Positions 27,227 through 35,804 of a stretch of DNA of 52,824 nt are shown in pieces. Numbering within the stretch: position 1 is the first letter of the stretch; each line of letters starts with the position of its first letter. A model generated the notes under the pieces. It made no database searches. It was not told the DNA's origin and saw only the letters and a list, made by a program, of their open reading frames with translations. The position numbers and the translations under genes were made by a program. Source of the stretch: UBA5336 sp964412785 (GTDB lineage: Bacteria > Pseudomonadota > Alphaproteobacteria > Caulobacterales > Hyphomonadaceae); the NCBI GenBank assembly GCA_964412785.1, contig CAYPQD010000017.1, positions 1-52,824 of the forward strand, written 5' to 3'.

Positions 27227-28031
27227 AGCGTTGGAAATCCCTGAAAAACAATCGACGGACAGCGCTCCCGCCCTCGCTCTTGGCGATGGCCTGCGGCCCG
27301 GCGTCAAAGATCGGGAAATCGCGGCGGCGCTGGACCGGTACGGCGAGGTCAAGACTGGCAACCGCCATCTCCAGGGGGACGGCTTTCTTGGGGTGATGGT
27401 GACCGGATTGGAAAATCTGGTCGTTGGAAGACTGACCAGACAAGCCGAACTCGCGCTCCAGCGCAGCAAACGCCTCACGCCCCTGTTCAACCGGAATGAC
27501 ACGCACGTCGATCCCGTACTCGAAGATCTGGAATTGCGGCGCGAGGTGGGGATCAAGGCCGAACAGGGGCTGCATGCTGACCCAGCGCGCGAACTGGTTG
27601 AAGGAATAGGCAAGCTCGGACAGCTCGTCGAAACCGGTCAGCGCGCGCAGCACCCGCGACCGGACGTTCTTGGACCAGTGCGGCTCCGGTTTGATGACAT
27701 GGGCGCCGCAGGTCTCCAGATAGCCGCTGTACGCCCGGGCATAGGGGTTTCGGACAAACTTGATGACGGGCTTGCCGGACTGGATCGCGCTGATGCACTC
27801 CTTGGTGTAGCCGCGCCGCGCCTTGAAGACTTCATTCTCGTAATTGTGGACCCAGGGGTGGTGAGCGAGGGCGTCGTCAAGCAGGCCAAGCTGTGCAAAC
27901 ACCCACTTCACCACGGTCGTGCAGGCCGCCTTCTGTGACCAGAGAATGACGAATGGCAGTCGCGGGTCATGCAGCGGCACCCGGTAGGTCAGGGCCTCGA
28001 CCAGCGCCTTGTCATCCTTGTCTGAACTCAT
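27201..28031 (-). CDS. Sulfotransferase family 2-like protein
   Basis: A 276-residue PAPS-dependent sulfotransferase of the carbohydrate (Sulfotransfer_2) type. The 5'-phosphosulfate loop is LWSQKAACTTVVKWVF (about 30-45). The 3'-phosphate site is IKFVRNPYARAYSGYLET (about 89-106), with the conserved Arg and the Ser of the YSGY element. Members transfer sulfate to sugar hydroxyls. It overlaps the exporter permease start, so production of the sulfotransferase and exporter are linked. The acceptor sugar is unknown. Confidence 0.87.
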   Translation of the reverse strand: MSSDKDDKALVEALTYRVPLHDPRLPFVILWSQKAACTTVVKWVFAQLGLLDDALAHHPWVHNYENEVFKARRGYTKECISAIQSGKPVIKFVRNPYARAYSGYLETCGAHVIKPEPHWSKNVRSRVLRALTGFDELSELAYSFNQFARWVSMQPLFGLDPHLAPQFQIFEYGIDVRVIPVEQGREAFAALEREFGLSGQSSNDQIFQSGHHHPKKAVPLEMAVASLDLAVPVQRRRDFPIFDAGPQAIAKSEGGSAVRRLFFRDFQRYGYAEFPA

Positions 28032-28108
28032 ACTCGGGGATCCACGCTACGGATAAACGCTAGCCGGTCGCCCATGCGGGCTCCGCCATGTACACGACCG
28101 GACCGGGC

Positions 28109-28777
28109 TCAGGCCGCACCCGGAACCGGCTTATAGTCGCCCGGCTGCATGTATTCCACAACCGCGCGCATGTCGGCGGGCTGCGGACGGCCGAGAAAGG
28201 CTGCCATCGCCTCGACCGTGGCCTCCGGCCGCTTTACGGCCTTCTCATAGCTGACAACCAGAGACGGAACCTGCCACTCGGACAGGATATTAACATTGCG
28301 CCGCTGCATCTCCTCGGCCCGCTTCAGCGCGGAAAACGGATCGACACCGCGGCGCACATTCCGGGTAAAGGTCGCGGCCGGATCGCGGAAGACGCAGATC
28401 AGGTGCGGGTCGCGCAGGCTGGCCTGAAGGCCCTGCAGGTAGCGGCCCGCTGCCGGGAACTTCCAGCCCCAGACGGTCCGGCCCGCATTGCGTTGGGCAA
28501 TCGTTGCAGCCATTGCCGCGATCGCCTCCTCACGCGACATGGATTTCAGCAGGATGTCCAAATTGAACGCCGGGTCCTCGCAGTTCTTGGGCAGGTTATC
28601 GCCGATATCGAGACCGCACATCCGGGCGAGCCCGGCGATCATGGTCGTGCCCCCGCGCGGTACGCCGAACACCACATAAGTGCGCGCCTCGGTCTCCAGC
28701 CGCGGCTGCATCAGCACGACAGCCGGGTCGTCCTTGCTGATGGCCTGTCCGGCCCTCGTTTCGGTGGTCTCGCTCAT
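28109..28777 (-). CDS. Sulfotransferase-domain protein
   Basis: A 222-residue short sulfotransferase. The 5' loop is VFGVPRGGTTMIAGLARM (about 35-52) and the 3'-phosphate segment is HLICVFRDPAATFTRNVRRG (about 125-144). It differs clearly from its neighbour at 27201, so it is not a recent duplicate. GAGGAGAG lies 6 bp before the ATG. It follows the GT-A-like gene by 11 bp and precedes the next sulfotransferase by 77 bp, in the same leftward unit. Substrate unknown. Confidence 0.85.
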   Translation of the reverse strand: MSETTETRAGQAISKDDPAVVLMQPRLETEARTYVVFGVPRGGTTMIAGLARMCGLDIGDNLPKNCEDPAFNLDILLKSMSREEAIAAMAATIAQRNAGRTVWGWKFPAAGRYLQGLQASLRDPHLICVFRDPAATFTRNVRRGVDPFSALKRAEEMQRRNVNILSEWQVPSLVVSYEKAVKRPEATVEAMAAFLGRPQPADMRAVVEYMQPGDYKPVPGAA

Positions 28778-28788
28778 CGGCGCTCTCC

Positions 28789-29616
28789 TCAGGCCGGAAT
28801 GGCGGCCCGGTGCCGCTCAAGGAAGGTCCGTACGATCTCAGGCTCGGAGGTGATGTCCTGGCCGGTCTGCTTCAGGGCGATGCAGACCTTCCCGGCATCA
28901 CGCCCTTCGACATACCGAAGGAACGAGCCATCATCGCTCAGCTCGGTGTCGGGCAGCTGGCGCGCGCCGATCTCGGTATTCACCTGACGGAACAGCCGGG
29001 CCGTTTTCCCGAGAAAGCCGATATAGAGCGCTAGGAAGCCCTGCTCGGGAGCCGTGCCGATCAGGCGTCGCAGCCGCCTCCGGGCAATCGCCCGGGCATT
29101 ATCGGGATCCAGAAAGCCGCCGCGCGAGGCGAACATGCCGCAATTATAGCCCTGGCCCAACCGCTGCCCGAGCAGGTTCAGGAAGTCGGTGGCGGTGGTA
29201 TTCTTGATTGTTCGGTTCGATGCGGACCGGGCACGGAACCAGATGGTCTGCCGGTCGAGCACATTGAAATCGACCAGTCCGCGCGGATCGGCAAGCAGCA
29301 TGGCATTGGCGTCCATGAACAGGGCCGGCTCGTCATGACCGAGGAACATGTTGAGCTTGCGGAAATACCGCCAGGCCGGGATGCCCGGCCGATAGTCCTC
29401 GTCCTCGAAAACTGCCTGACCGGTTTCGTCAATGCGCGGGTCAGGCGTCACCAGGGTCACTGCCGGATGATCGCCAACGATCGCGGCGATGCGCTCCAAC
29501 TCATCATTGAAGGGAATGATGTGCAGCGGCACGTCCGGCAGGAACACGCTGCGATACTCAAGGAAACGCGCAAAGGCATCCGCCATACGGTCATTCGCCA
29601 TGGTGTAGAGGCGCAT
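28789..29616 (-). CDS. Probable glycosyltransferase-like protein (GT-A-type fold)
   Basis: A 275-residue protein I can place only loosely. It opens MRLYTMANDRMADAF, and a central strand KLNMFLGHDEPALFMDANAML resembles the metal-binding strand of GT8-type transferases. The usual D-x-D reads D-A-N. A later segment (NCGMFASRGGFLDPDNA) resembles the acceptor side of these folds. AAGGGG lies 8 bp upstream of the ATG. It is the first gene of the leftward unit of sulfotransferases, exporter and glycosyltransferases, divergent from the gene at 29744 by 127 bp. It could be an inactive or atypical transferase. Confidence 0.6.
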   Translation of the reverse strand: MRLYTMANDRMADAFARFLEYRSVFLPDVPLHIIPFNDELERIAAIVGDHPAVTLVTPDPRIDETGQAVFEDEDYRPGIPAWRYFRKLNMFLGHDEPALFMDANAMLLADPRGLVDFNVLDRQTIWFRARSASNRTIKNTTATDFLNLLGQRLGQGYNCGMFASRGGFLDPDNARAIARRRLRRLIGTAPEQGFLALYIGFLGKTARLFRQVNTEIGARQLPDTELSDDGSFLRYVEGRDAGKVCIALKQTGQDITSEPEIVRTFLERHRAAIPA

Positions 29617-29743
29617 GGACGTTCCCCCTTCAGGAGTGATTGCGCGGTCTGCTATGACCTGCTTTAACCACGCCGCCGGGCCTTGTCACGCCGGCTTGCG
29701 CAACGCATTTGCGCCCGCTTAACCGGCGCACGGAGGACGGCAC

Positions 29744-30532
29744 ATGCCCACCGCATTCCTTCATATCGGCCTGCACAAGACCGCAACCACATTCATCCAG
29801 CGCATGCTGGAACTCAACCGGGAGCGCCTGTCGGAGGCGGCATACGTCATCAACCGGGTTGCGCGGCCGAGCGACACCGGGCCGCTGCGCAAGGCCTGCC
29901 AGAACTACTATCTGGCAAAGGCGCCCGATCCGGCGGCAATCCATTCCGAAACGCGCGCGGCGTTCGCGGCGGCCGGCGGGGCGGAAACGGTCCTGCTCAC
30001 CGACGAGGCGCTGATCGGGCCACATTTCGGCCAGTTCGGCGAGACGCAGCTCTATCCGAAGATGGAGGCGATCCTCAGCGAGATCCTGAAGGCGATCGAA
30101 GGCTATGAGCCGCACCTGATTGTCTACACGCGCAATCGTGAGAAATGGCTGACCAGCGTCTACAATCAGGCGGTCAAGCAGTGCCGCTATGGCCAGACCT
30201 TCGAGCGCTTCCAGGAGACCTGCGCCACCGAGTTCGACATGGCCGCGATCCCGGAGCGGCTGGCCTCCGCCTTCCCGGAGGTGACACGCACCCATGTGGT
30301 TCTGGAAACCGAGGCGCGAACGAAGTTCGGTGCGGGCAATGCGCTGCTTGATGCGATCGGCGCCAAGAAGCTGAAAGGTGAGCTTGAGGTGCCACCGCGC
30401 GAGAATGAGAGCCTGCAGCCGGAATACCTGGAACTCATGCGCCGGATGAACCGCGAGAAATTCGACCAGGACGCCCTGAAGCTGGTCCGCCGCGTCATTG
30501 TCGATGTCAACGCGCGCGCCGGCGCAGCCTGA
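29744..30532 (+). CDS. Sulfotransferase-like P-loop protein
   Basis: A 262-residue protein with the 5'-phosphosulfate-like loop HIGLHKTATTFIQRML (residues 7-22). Related bacterial proteins usually have HIGLPKTGTTSLQ, so Lys and the following Thr pair are kept while Pro and Gly are changed. The 3'-phosphate-like segment LIVYTRNREKWLTSVYNQAV is at about 125-144. It is the only rightward gene among the leftward glycan genes and is followed by a hairpin repeat (30538) and a dispersed repeat (30594). PAPS-dependent sulfotransfer to a glycan is likely but not certain. Confidence 0.75.
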   Translation: MPTAFLHIGLHKTATTFIQRMLELNRERLSEAAYVINRVARPSDTGPLRKACQNYYLAKAPDPAAIHSETRAAFAAAGGAETVLLTDEALIGPHFGQFGETQLYPKMEAILSEILKAIEGYEPHLIVYTRNREKWLTSVYNQAVKQCRYGQTFERFQETCATEFDMAAIPERLASAFPEVTRTHVVLETEARTKFGAGNALLDAIGAKKLKGELEVPPRENESLQPEYLELMRRMNREKFDQDALKLVRRVIVDVNARAGAA

Positions 30533-30537
30533 CCGCC

Positions 30538-30580
30538 CTGTGGCGGCGCCCGGCCGAATGGAATGATCGCGCCGCTACAG
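30538..30580. repeat. Short hairpin repeat, copy 2 of 2
   Basis: Arms CTGTGGCGGCG (30538-30548) and CGCCGCTACAG (30570-30580) pair at 10 of 11 positions around a core with GCGCCCGGCCGAATGGA. It starts 5 bp after the stop of the sulfotransferase-like gene and shares core and arm sequence with the hairpin at 10124. It may serve as a factor-independent-like terminator lacking a T-run. Confidence 0.5.
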
Positions 30581-30593
30581 ATCCTTGGTCTTA

Positions 30594-30707
30594 TACCAGT
30601 GTGCGCAGATGAGGACTCATCCGCGGCCACGGCGCATCGGGCGCCGACGCGCAGTCGCGCTCGGCCTCGCATTGCACGGTTCGGTTCTGGGTCCGTGCCG
30701 CTTGGTA
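30594..30707 (-). repeat. Dispersed 114 bp element, copy A
   Basis: Bounded by TACCA and TGGTA ends. Read on the minus strand it begins directly after the TGA stop (30708-30710) of the sulfotransferase gene. It contains the invariant core GCGCGACTGCGCGTCGGCG and the hairpin GCGGATGA/TCATCTGC. It is closest to copy B at 48197 (both have GAGGCCGAG and end CACACTGGTA). Confidence 0.85.
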
Positions 30708-31472
30708 TCAGTTGTAGAACCAGCGCTCCAGCTCGGCGAAATCCTGCTCGATCCGCGAGATCTGGGCCGGCGTGAACCCGGCCAGGTATTCGAAGGCAAT
30801 GTCGATCGAGACCGTGTTGGACCGGGTATTCTGGTAGCGCAGGCCGCGCATGATGACGTAGTCTAGGCTGAAGGTCTGCCCGACATGGGCGAACAGGCGG
30901 TCCATGCTGTTGCGGGCATCCAGCGCCAGCTCCTCCAGCGCCACGAAGGCGACGCGGTCATTGCCGCCGGCCCTGGCATCCTGGCACTGGGCATAGCAAT
31001 TGGAGAGATAGCGCCGCTTCGGACGCATATAGGCGTCATACCAGCTGTCGAAGTCCTGGCCATTGGCGCGCTTGTAGTCGGAATACACCGTCGCGCGGGG
31101 ATCCTTGTAGCTGGCGATGAAGGGCAGCGGGCAGCGGGTCATGCACTGGCGCAACTGGGAGAGGTAGCGCGGCGTCTTGTCGAAGATTGTGCGGGTGCCA
31201 GGTGCGATAACCGTGCTCGCGGCCTCAAGTCGTTCGTAGAATTCCTCATGGCTTGGCGCGGCACAACAATGCTCGAACTGGTCCTGCGTAATGCCCCAAC
31301 CTGCGAGAATGTTGCGGCTGAATGGCTCCAGGGAGAGGAATTCACCGGGTTGGTCGACCAATAGTACGCCCGCCTCGAATCCCGCATCGACATGCGGAAC
31401 CTGGCGAAAGAGATCGGAAATCAGTGTCGTGCCGCTGTGTTCCAGCCCGCAGATCACGAATTCGATGGCCAT
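30708..31472 (-). CDS. Sulfotransferase-domain protein
   Basis: A 254-residue sulfotransferase. The 5' loop is VICGLEHSGTTLISDLF (about 5-21) and the 3'-phosphate segment is FIASYKDPRATVYSDYKR (about 116-133). The motif IFDKTPRYLSQL (about 93-104) is typical of sulfotransferase family 3-like proteins. The ATG at 31472 begins just before the first strand; an in-frame TTG at 31511 would add 13 residues. Its TGA stop directly abuts repeat copy A. The next upstream gene (1406-residue glycosyltransferase) ends 53 bp before this start, so both are probably co-transcribed. Substrate unknown. Confidence 0.83.
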   Translation of the reverse strand: MAIEFVICGLEHSGTTLISDLFRQVPHVDAGFEAGVLLVDQPGEFLSLEPFSRNILAGWGITQDQFEHCCAAPSHEEFYERLEAASTVIAPGTRTIFDKTPRYLSQLRQCMTRCPLPFIASYKDPRATVYSDYKRANGQDFDSWYDAYMRPKRRYLSNCYAQCQDARAGGNDRVAFVALEELALDARNSMDRLFAHVGQTFSLDYVIMRGLRYQNTRSNTVSIDIAFEYLAGFTPAQISRIEQDFAELERWFYN

Positions 31473-31525
31473 CGATCGCGGCTTCCTGTTGAAGCGCCTG
31501 GCGCCCGTCAACAGGCGCAGGCGTC

Positions 31526-34500
31526 CTAATCCACCCGTAGTCTAGCTAGAACGTCACGGTAAAGGCTGGCAAGCTCCTCTGCCTGCTGTTCAGCAGTTCG
31601 CAGGGAAAGCTCGACGTCCGGCGCCCTCAGATAGCGGCCGGGCGTGGCATCAACCCGGGTCAGGACATCGATCAGGCCGTTGACGTCGGACACATCAATG
31701 CGATGGCCGTTTTCGCCCTCCTGGATGCAGTCGCCAATCGCCCCGCGATCGGAGGCGATCACCCAGCACCCGCAGGCCAGCGCCTCGCGGGTGACGAGCC
31801 CATAGCTCTCCGGCCAGATCGAAGGCGCCAGCAGGATGTCGATGCCGGCATAGAGGTCGCCAATGTCCGACTGGGAGACCTTGGCCCGCAGGGTGACCGG
31901 GGTCGTGCCCCAGACCTCATGGCGCACCATGCCCTTGGGCATGGCGTGGTCGATCACGGTGAGATGAAGGTTGTCGAAGGGCCGTGTGCGCAGTGCCGTC
32001 CTGACGAGGTGGAAACCCTTGTGGCGGGCGGCCCCGCCGATATGCGCAAGCCGCACCCGCCCGTCGGACGAGGGCACGCGCGTGCAGTCTGGCAGGTTCG
32101 ACACGCCATTCTCGACCGGCCTGATCCGGGAGACCCTGGCCTCGCGGTAGATTTCGGCAAATGCCGGCGAGACCGGCAGCACGAACTCGGCCCCGAACAG
32201 CGCCTTTCGCAGGGCGTTCTGGCGCTCATAGCCGGACTGGCCGCTGAACGCTGCCAGATTGCCCGGACTGTAGTCATAGAGCTGGATCTCGTCCTGCCCG
32301 TCGACCAGGAACTGGTAGTCTGACACCCACCATCCGTCATGGGCTGTGATGAGATAGGGGATCTGGCGCTGGCGCACCTCGTCGGCGGCCGCGGCCGTCA
32401 GGCGCTGGATGCAGTGGAAATGCACCAGATCGGGCTGGATCCGGTCAAGGCACCTGGCGAACGCCGCTGCCATTTTCGGGTCGGTGGGCTTCTTGTCGAT
32501 ATCCGGATCAGACGGCGCGGTGATGGTGAACACGCGCACCCCGTCCCGGGCATAGTGGCCGATCTCATAGGGCGTCTGGCCACCCTCCAGGGTGCAGACG
32601 ACGTCGATCTCAAGCTCGTCGCCGAAGCGCGCGCGCAGGTCTCGCACATTGTCATCGACGACCCGGGTCGCCCCGCCAATGGCCTGCGGCGGGTAGAAGA
32701 CATTGACGATGAGGACCCGCGTCTTCCGCCGGTTCGGCGCAGGGCGGACGCTTTTCAGGATCCGGTCGATATTCGTCGCCTGCGCCTTGACCGAATAGGC
32801 CTCCAGCACCTCCGCTCGGGCCTGTTCGCCAACCTTGCTCCGCAGTTCCGGGTCGCAGACCAGCGCGTCGATATGCCGGGTGAAGTCCATCGCGGAGTCG
32901 CAGAGAAAGCCGGTGACGCCGTCGCGAATGACATCGGTATGGGTTGCAGTCCGGCTGACGACGGAGGGGATGGCGAACATCGCCGCCTCCATCCACTTGA
33001 TCTCGCTCTTGCAGTCGGCAAGCAGCGACGGGGCGAGGACCGACAGATTGATATCGACCTGGGAGAGAACGCGCCAATAGTCCTCCACGTCCCAGATCGG
33101 CTCCATCATCACCAGGTTTTTCTCGATCGATTTCAGGCGCTTGGTCTTCTCGATATAGCCGATCACCAGGATGCGGACCCGGTCGCCATACTTGCGGACG
33201 ATATCGACGAGCGCCGGTTCGATGAGATCCTGGAAGTCCTGCTTGTGCGCCTTCGTGCCGGAGCCGTAGAAGATCGTGACCGGCCGCTCCGGATCGCGCG
33301 GCAGCGCATCGCGCATGGCACTTTCATGCAGGCGTCCGAAGGCGTTGCGGTGCAGGAAGACCTGACCAGTGCGCACGCGTTCACTCATCAGCTGCTGCAG
33401 CGGCGTCGTCGAGGCGATGCCATAGTCGCACAGGCGCATGGCATGCTCAAACAGCGGCACGCCGCAGGCCATCGAAGCATGCTGCTCGCGCGTGATCTGT
33501 CCGGCATAAGAGGGATAGCTCGGCGGAAAGTGCTCCGGATCAAAGATCATGTCATCGATCTCGTAAAAGGTCGGGATACCGAATTCGGACGTCTTGACGA
33601 TAGCGTCAATGACATGGGGGAAGGCCGGTACGCGATAGAAGATGGTCGCGTCGTATTCAGAGAGTACTTCGCAATAGGCTGGTATATCGCTGTTGAAATT
33701 GAAGGTATCGACAGTGTAGCCGGCAGTGCGCAAGTGCCCGATCTTCTGGTCGATGCGATAAAGCTTGCACTGGGCGAGATCTTCATTGCCGACGATGGCT
33801 ACGGAGCGAATTTCGCGCTCCTTCACCGGTGTATCGAAGGCCGGCGTCATGGCCTCCAGCGCCTTGCGCAACTCTGCCTGAACCGGCGCGATACCTTGCG
33901 CCAGCGCCCGCGCGCCGGCATTCTTCCAGATCGACTGGAAGCCCTCGCGAGCGGACTGCTGCGCCCGCAGCCTCAGGCCGACATCGCCCGGATAGGCCCG
34001 GACACTGCGGTTAAGCACGTCGGCAGCATCGGCGCGTCGTCCAAGCCGGGTGTAGCACTCGGCGAGGTTCAGATAGGTCCATTCATTGCCTGCAGCGCGC
34101 TCGATAATATCCTCGCGAAGGCGCGCCGCGAGGCCATAGCTGCCAAGTCGCTGCACCTGGTCGGCCTGGTGGCGCAGGGCCCGGGGATAATCAGGAAAGG
34201 CCGAGAGAACCCGGCTGTAGACGAGGTCGGCGGCCTCGGTGTTGCCGTTCACGGAGAAGCGGTCGGCAACACCTGTGAAGAACTCCGCCGTCGCCGCGTC
34301 GTTGATCCGGATATATTCCAGAGCCGGCCCGCCGCCCTCGACCAGCCGCCGGCAGACATCGCTCGGCCGCGCGAAGCGGTCGATGCCGTCAGCCACGAGC
34401 CGGAAGCCCGGCAGCTGCGCCTCGACCGCGGGCGGAAGGTCGAGATTGTAGGTCTGCTTGACGAGGATGCGCAGGTTGGGGACCCATCCCTGTTCCAGCC

Positions 34501-35746
34501 CCGAGCGCAGGAAGTGCCGGTAGAGGCGTTCGGCCGGTATGTCCGGGCGATCCTCGGCGTCTCCGGCCCCCTCGCCAGCCGGCACGACCGGACGCAGGGC
34601 CTCGACATGCTCTGCGTACTCGACCTCGTAGAAAAAGGGATCGAAGACCCAGTCACTGTTGAAGTCCTGCCCCTCGCCCATGCCGACGCGGCAGAAATGC
34701 TCAAGCGCCTCGGCGCGGCTTGCCTGCGCACCCTCTGGCCCGAAAGCGCGCGCGCGATAGTCCTCATGGTCGAACAGGTTGCGAAACCGGAAGGCCCGGA
34801 TGCCATAGGCCGCACACAACGCGTCCTCGCTCAGATGCACGAGATCGCTCAGCCCGGCACCGATCTTCGCGCGGATCCGCTCAAGCACGTCCGCTGCGGT
34901 GTCCTCCTCCGCGTCCGCCTCGATGCCGTAGAGATCAGCGACGAACTCGGCGTCGAACGCCTCCGGAACCGCCGAGCGGCCCTCGTCGAGCCCGAACTGG
35001 AGGAAATGGATGAGCCCCTGCACCGGCGTCTCGACACTGGCGGCGATGTCACCATTCCGGGCGAGATAGGTGGCCAGGTCGAAGGTCTCGTCGAGCGCGC
35101 CGGCATTGCGGTGCTCCCTCAGGAACCGCTCGAAACAGGGCACGGGACGGTCGTCGCGCTCCAGCGCAAGCCAGGCCTCGCCGAGTGCCTCGGCGCCGAG
35201 ATGGGAGAAGTCAGGCCGCACGAGCCGCACGAATTCGGCGTCGAAATCCGCCGGCAGCGCCTCCGGGGCGGCGAACAGCAGGGCGGCGTCGGCCGCGCCA
35301 TTGCCCGCCCCCCTCGCCGCGCTTGTCTTGTCCACAGGATCATCGGCTGCCCTTTCCGAAACGGAAACAGACGCCCCGGACGGGAGGCCCGGGTCGGCCT
35401 TGGATTGCTCCCCAAGCGCGGCATCGACCACCTGACGCACGGCCGAGGGAGCCGGCCCGACGAAGCGGAATGGCCGGTCTTCCGCGCGACCGTGTTGCAG
35501 GAAGTGCTGCACCGCCTCGTATTCGAAGCGGATCGCATCGGCCACGTCCTGATTGAGAGCGAGATAGGCCCGAAGGTCGAATTCCGCCGGAAGCTCGGAG
35601 CTTTTCAACAGGTCTGCAAGCACCTGCTCGGCATTGGCATAGCGCCCCTCGCGCTGGCCGTCCGCCTCCCAGTGCGCGCGCAGGGCGTCCTCGTCCAACT
35701 GGCTGAGGTCCCCGTAATAGCTCCGGTAGAATTCGACGTTCAGCAT
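31526..35746 (-). CDS. Giant multidomain glycosyltransferase (repeat region, TPR-like linker, two GT-B domains)
   Basis: A 1406-residue protein. Residues 1 to about 430 hold degenerate repeats of roughly 45-50 residues in which F/Y-D-x-x-x-Y-L and H-F/Y-L-x-x-G-x-x-E-G/D-R recur, for example FDLRAYLALNQDVA then VQHFLQHGRAEDR. Residues about 490-600 read as TPR-like helices. GT-B domain 1 (about 645-1005) includes IPTFYEIDDMIFDP and IFYGSGTKAHKQDF. GT4 domain 2 (about 1008-1400) starts VLIVNVFYPPQAIGGATRVV and has WPESYGLVTREALACGCWVIA. Both transferase domains look intact, so a bifunctional chain-assembling enzyme is likely. Donor sugars are unknown. Confidence 0.87.
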   Translation of the reverse strand: MLNVEFYRSYYGDLSQLDEDALRAHWEADGQREGRYANAEQVLADLLKSSELPAEFDLRAYLALNQDVADAIRFEYEAVQHFLQHGRAEDRPFRFVGPAPSAVRQVVDAALGEQSKADPGLPSGASVSVSERAADDPVDKTSAARGAGNGAADAALLFAAPEALPADFDAEFVRLVRPDFSHLGAEALGEAWLALERDDRPVPCFERFLREHRNAGALDETFDLATYLARNGDIAASVETPVQGLIHFLQFGLDEGRSAVPEAFDAEFVADLYGIEADAEEDTAADVLERIRAKIGAGLSDLVHLSEDALCAAYGIRAFRFRNLFDHEDYRARAFGPEGAQASRAEALEHFCRVGMGEGQDFNSDWVFDPFFYEVEYAEHVEALRPVVPAGEGAGDAEDRPDIPAERLYRHFLRSGLEQGWVPNLRILVKQTYNLDLPPAVEAQLPGFRLVADGIDRFARPSDVCRRLVEGGGPALEYIRINDAATAEFFTGVADRFSVNGNTEAADLVYSRVLSAFPDYPRALRHQADQVQRLGSYGLAARLREDIIERAAGNEWTYLNLAECYTRLGRRADAADVLNRSVRAYPGDVGLRLRAQQSAREGFQSIWKNAGARALAQGIAPVQAELRKALEAMTPAFDTPVKEREIRSVAIVGNEDLAQCKLYRIDQKIGHLRTAGYTVDTFNFNSDIPAYCEVLSEYDATIFYRVPAFPHVIDAIVKTSEFGIPTFYEIDDMIFDPEHFPPSYPSYAGQITREQHASMACGVPLFEHAMRLCDYGIASTTPLQQLMSERVRTGQVFLHRNAFGRLHESAMRDALPRDPERPVTIFYGSGTKAHKQDFQDLIEPALVDIVRKYGDRVRILVIGYIEKTKRLKSIEKNLVMMEPIWDVEDYWRVLSQVDINLSVLAPSLLADCKSEIKWMEAAMFAIPSVVSRTATHTDVIRDGVTGFLCDSAMDFTRHIDALVCDPELRSKVGEQARAEVLEAYSVKAQATNIDRILKSVRPAPNRRKTRVLIVNVFYPPQAIGGATRVVDDNVRDLRARFGDELEIDVVCTLEGGQTPYEIGHYARDGVRVFTITAPSDPDIDKKPTDPKMAAAFARCLDRIQPDLVHFHCIQRLTAAAADEVRQRQIPYLITAHDGWWVSDYQFLVDGQDEIQLYDYSPGNLAAFSGQSGYERQNALRKALFGAEFVLPVSPAFAEIYREARVSRIRPVENGVSNLPDCTRVPSSDGRVRLAHIGGAARHKGFHLVRTALRTRPFDNLHLTVIDHAMPKGMVRHEVWGTTPVTLRAKVSQSDIGDLYAGIDILLAPSIWPESYGLVTREALACGCWVIASDRGAIGDCIQEGENGHRIDVSDVNGLIDVLTRVDATPGRYLRAPDVELSLRTAEQQAEELASLYRDVLARLRVD

Positions 35747-35804
35747 CTCACCTGTTCCCCGCTCACACGATCAAGGCCCCGTCTAGACCCGCCTCAGGGT
35801 TGCT

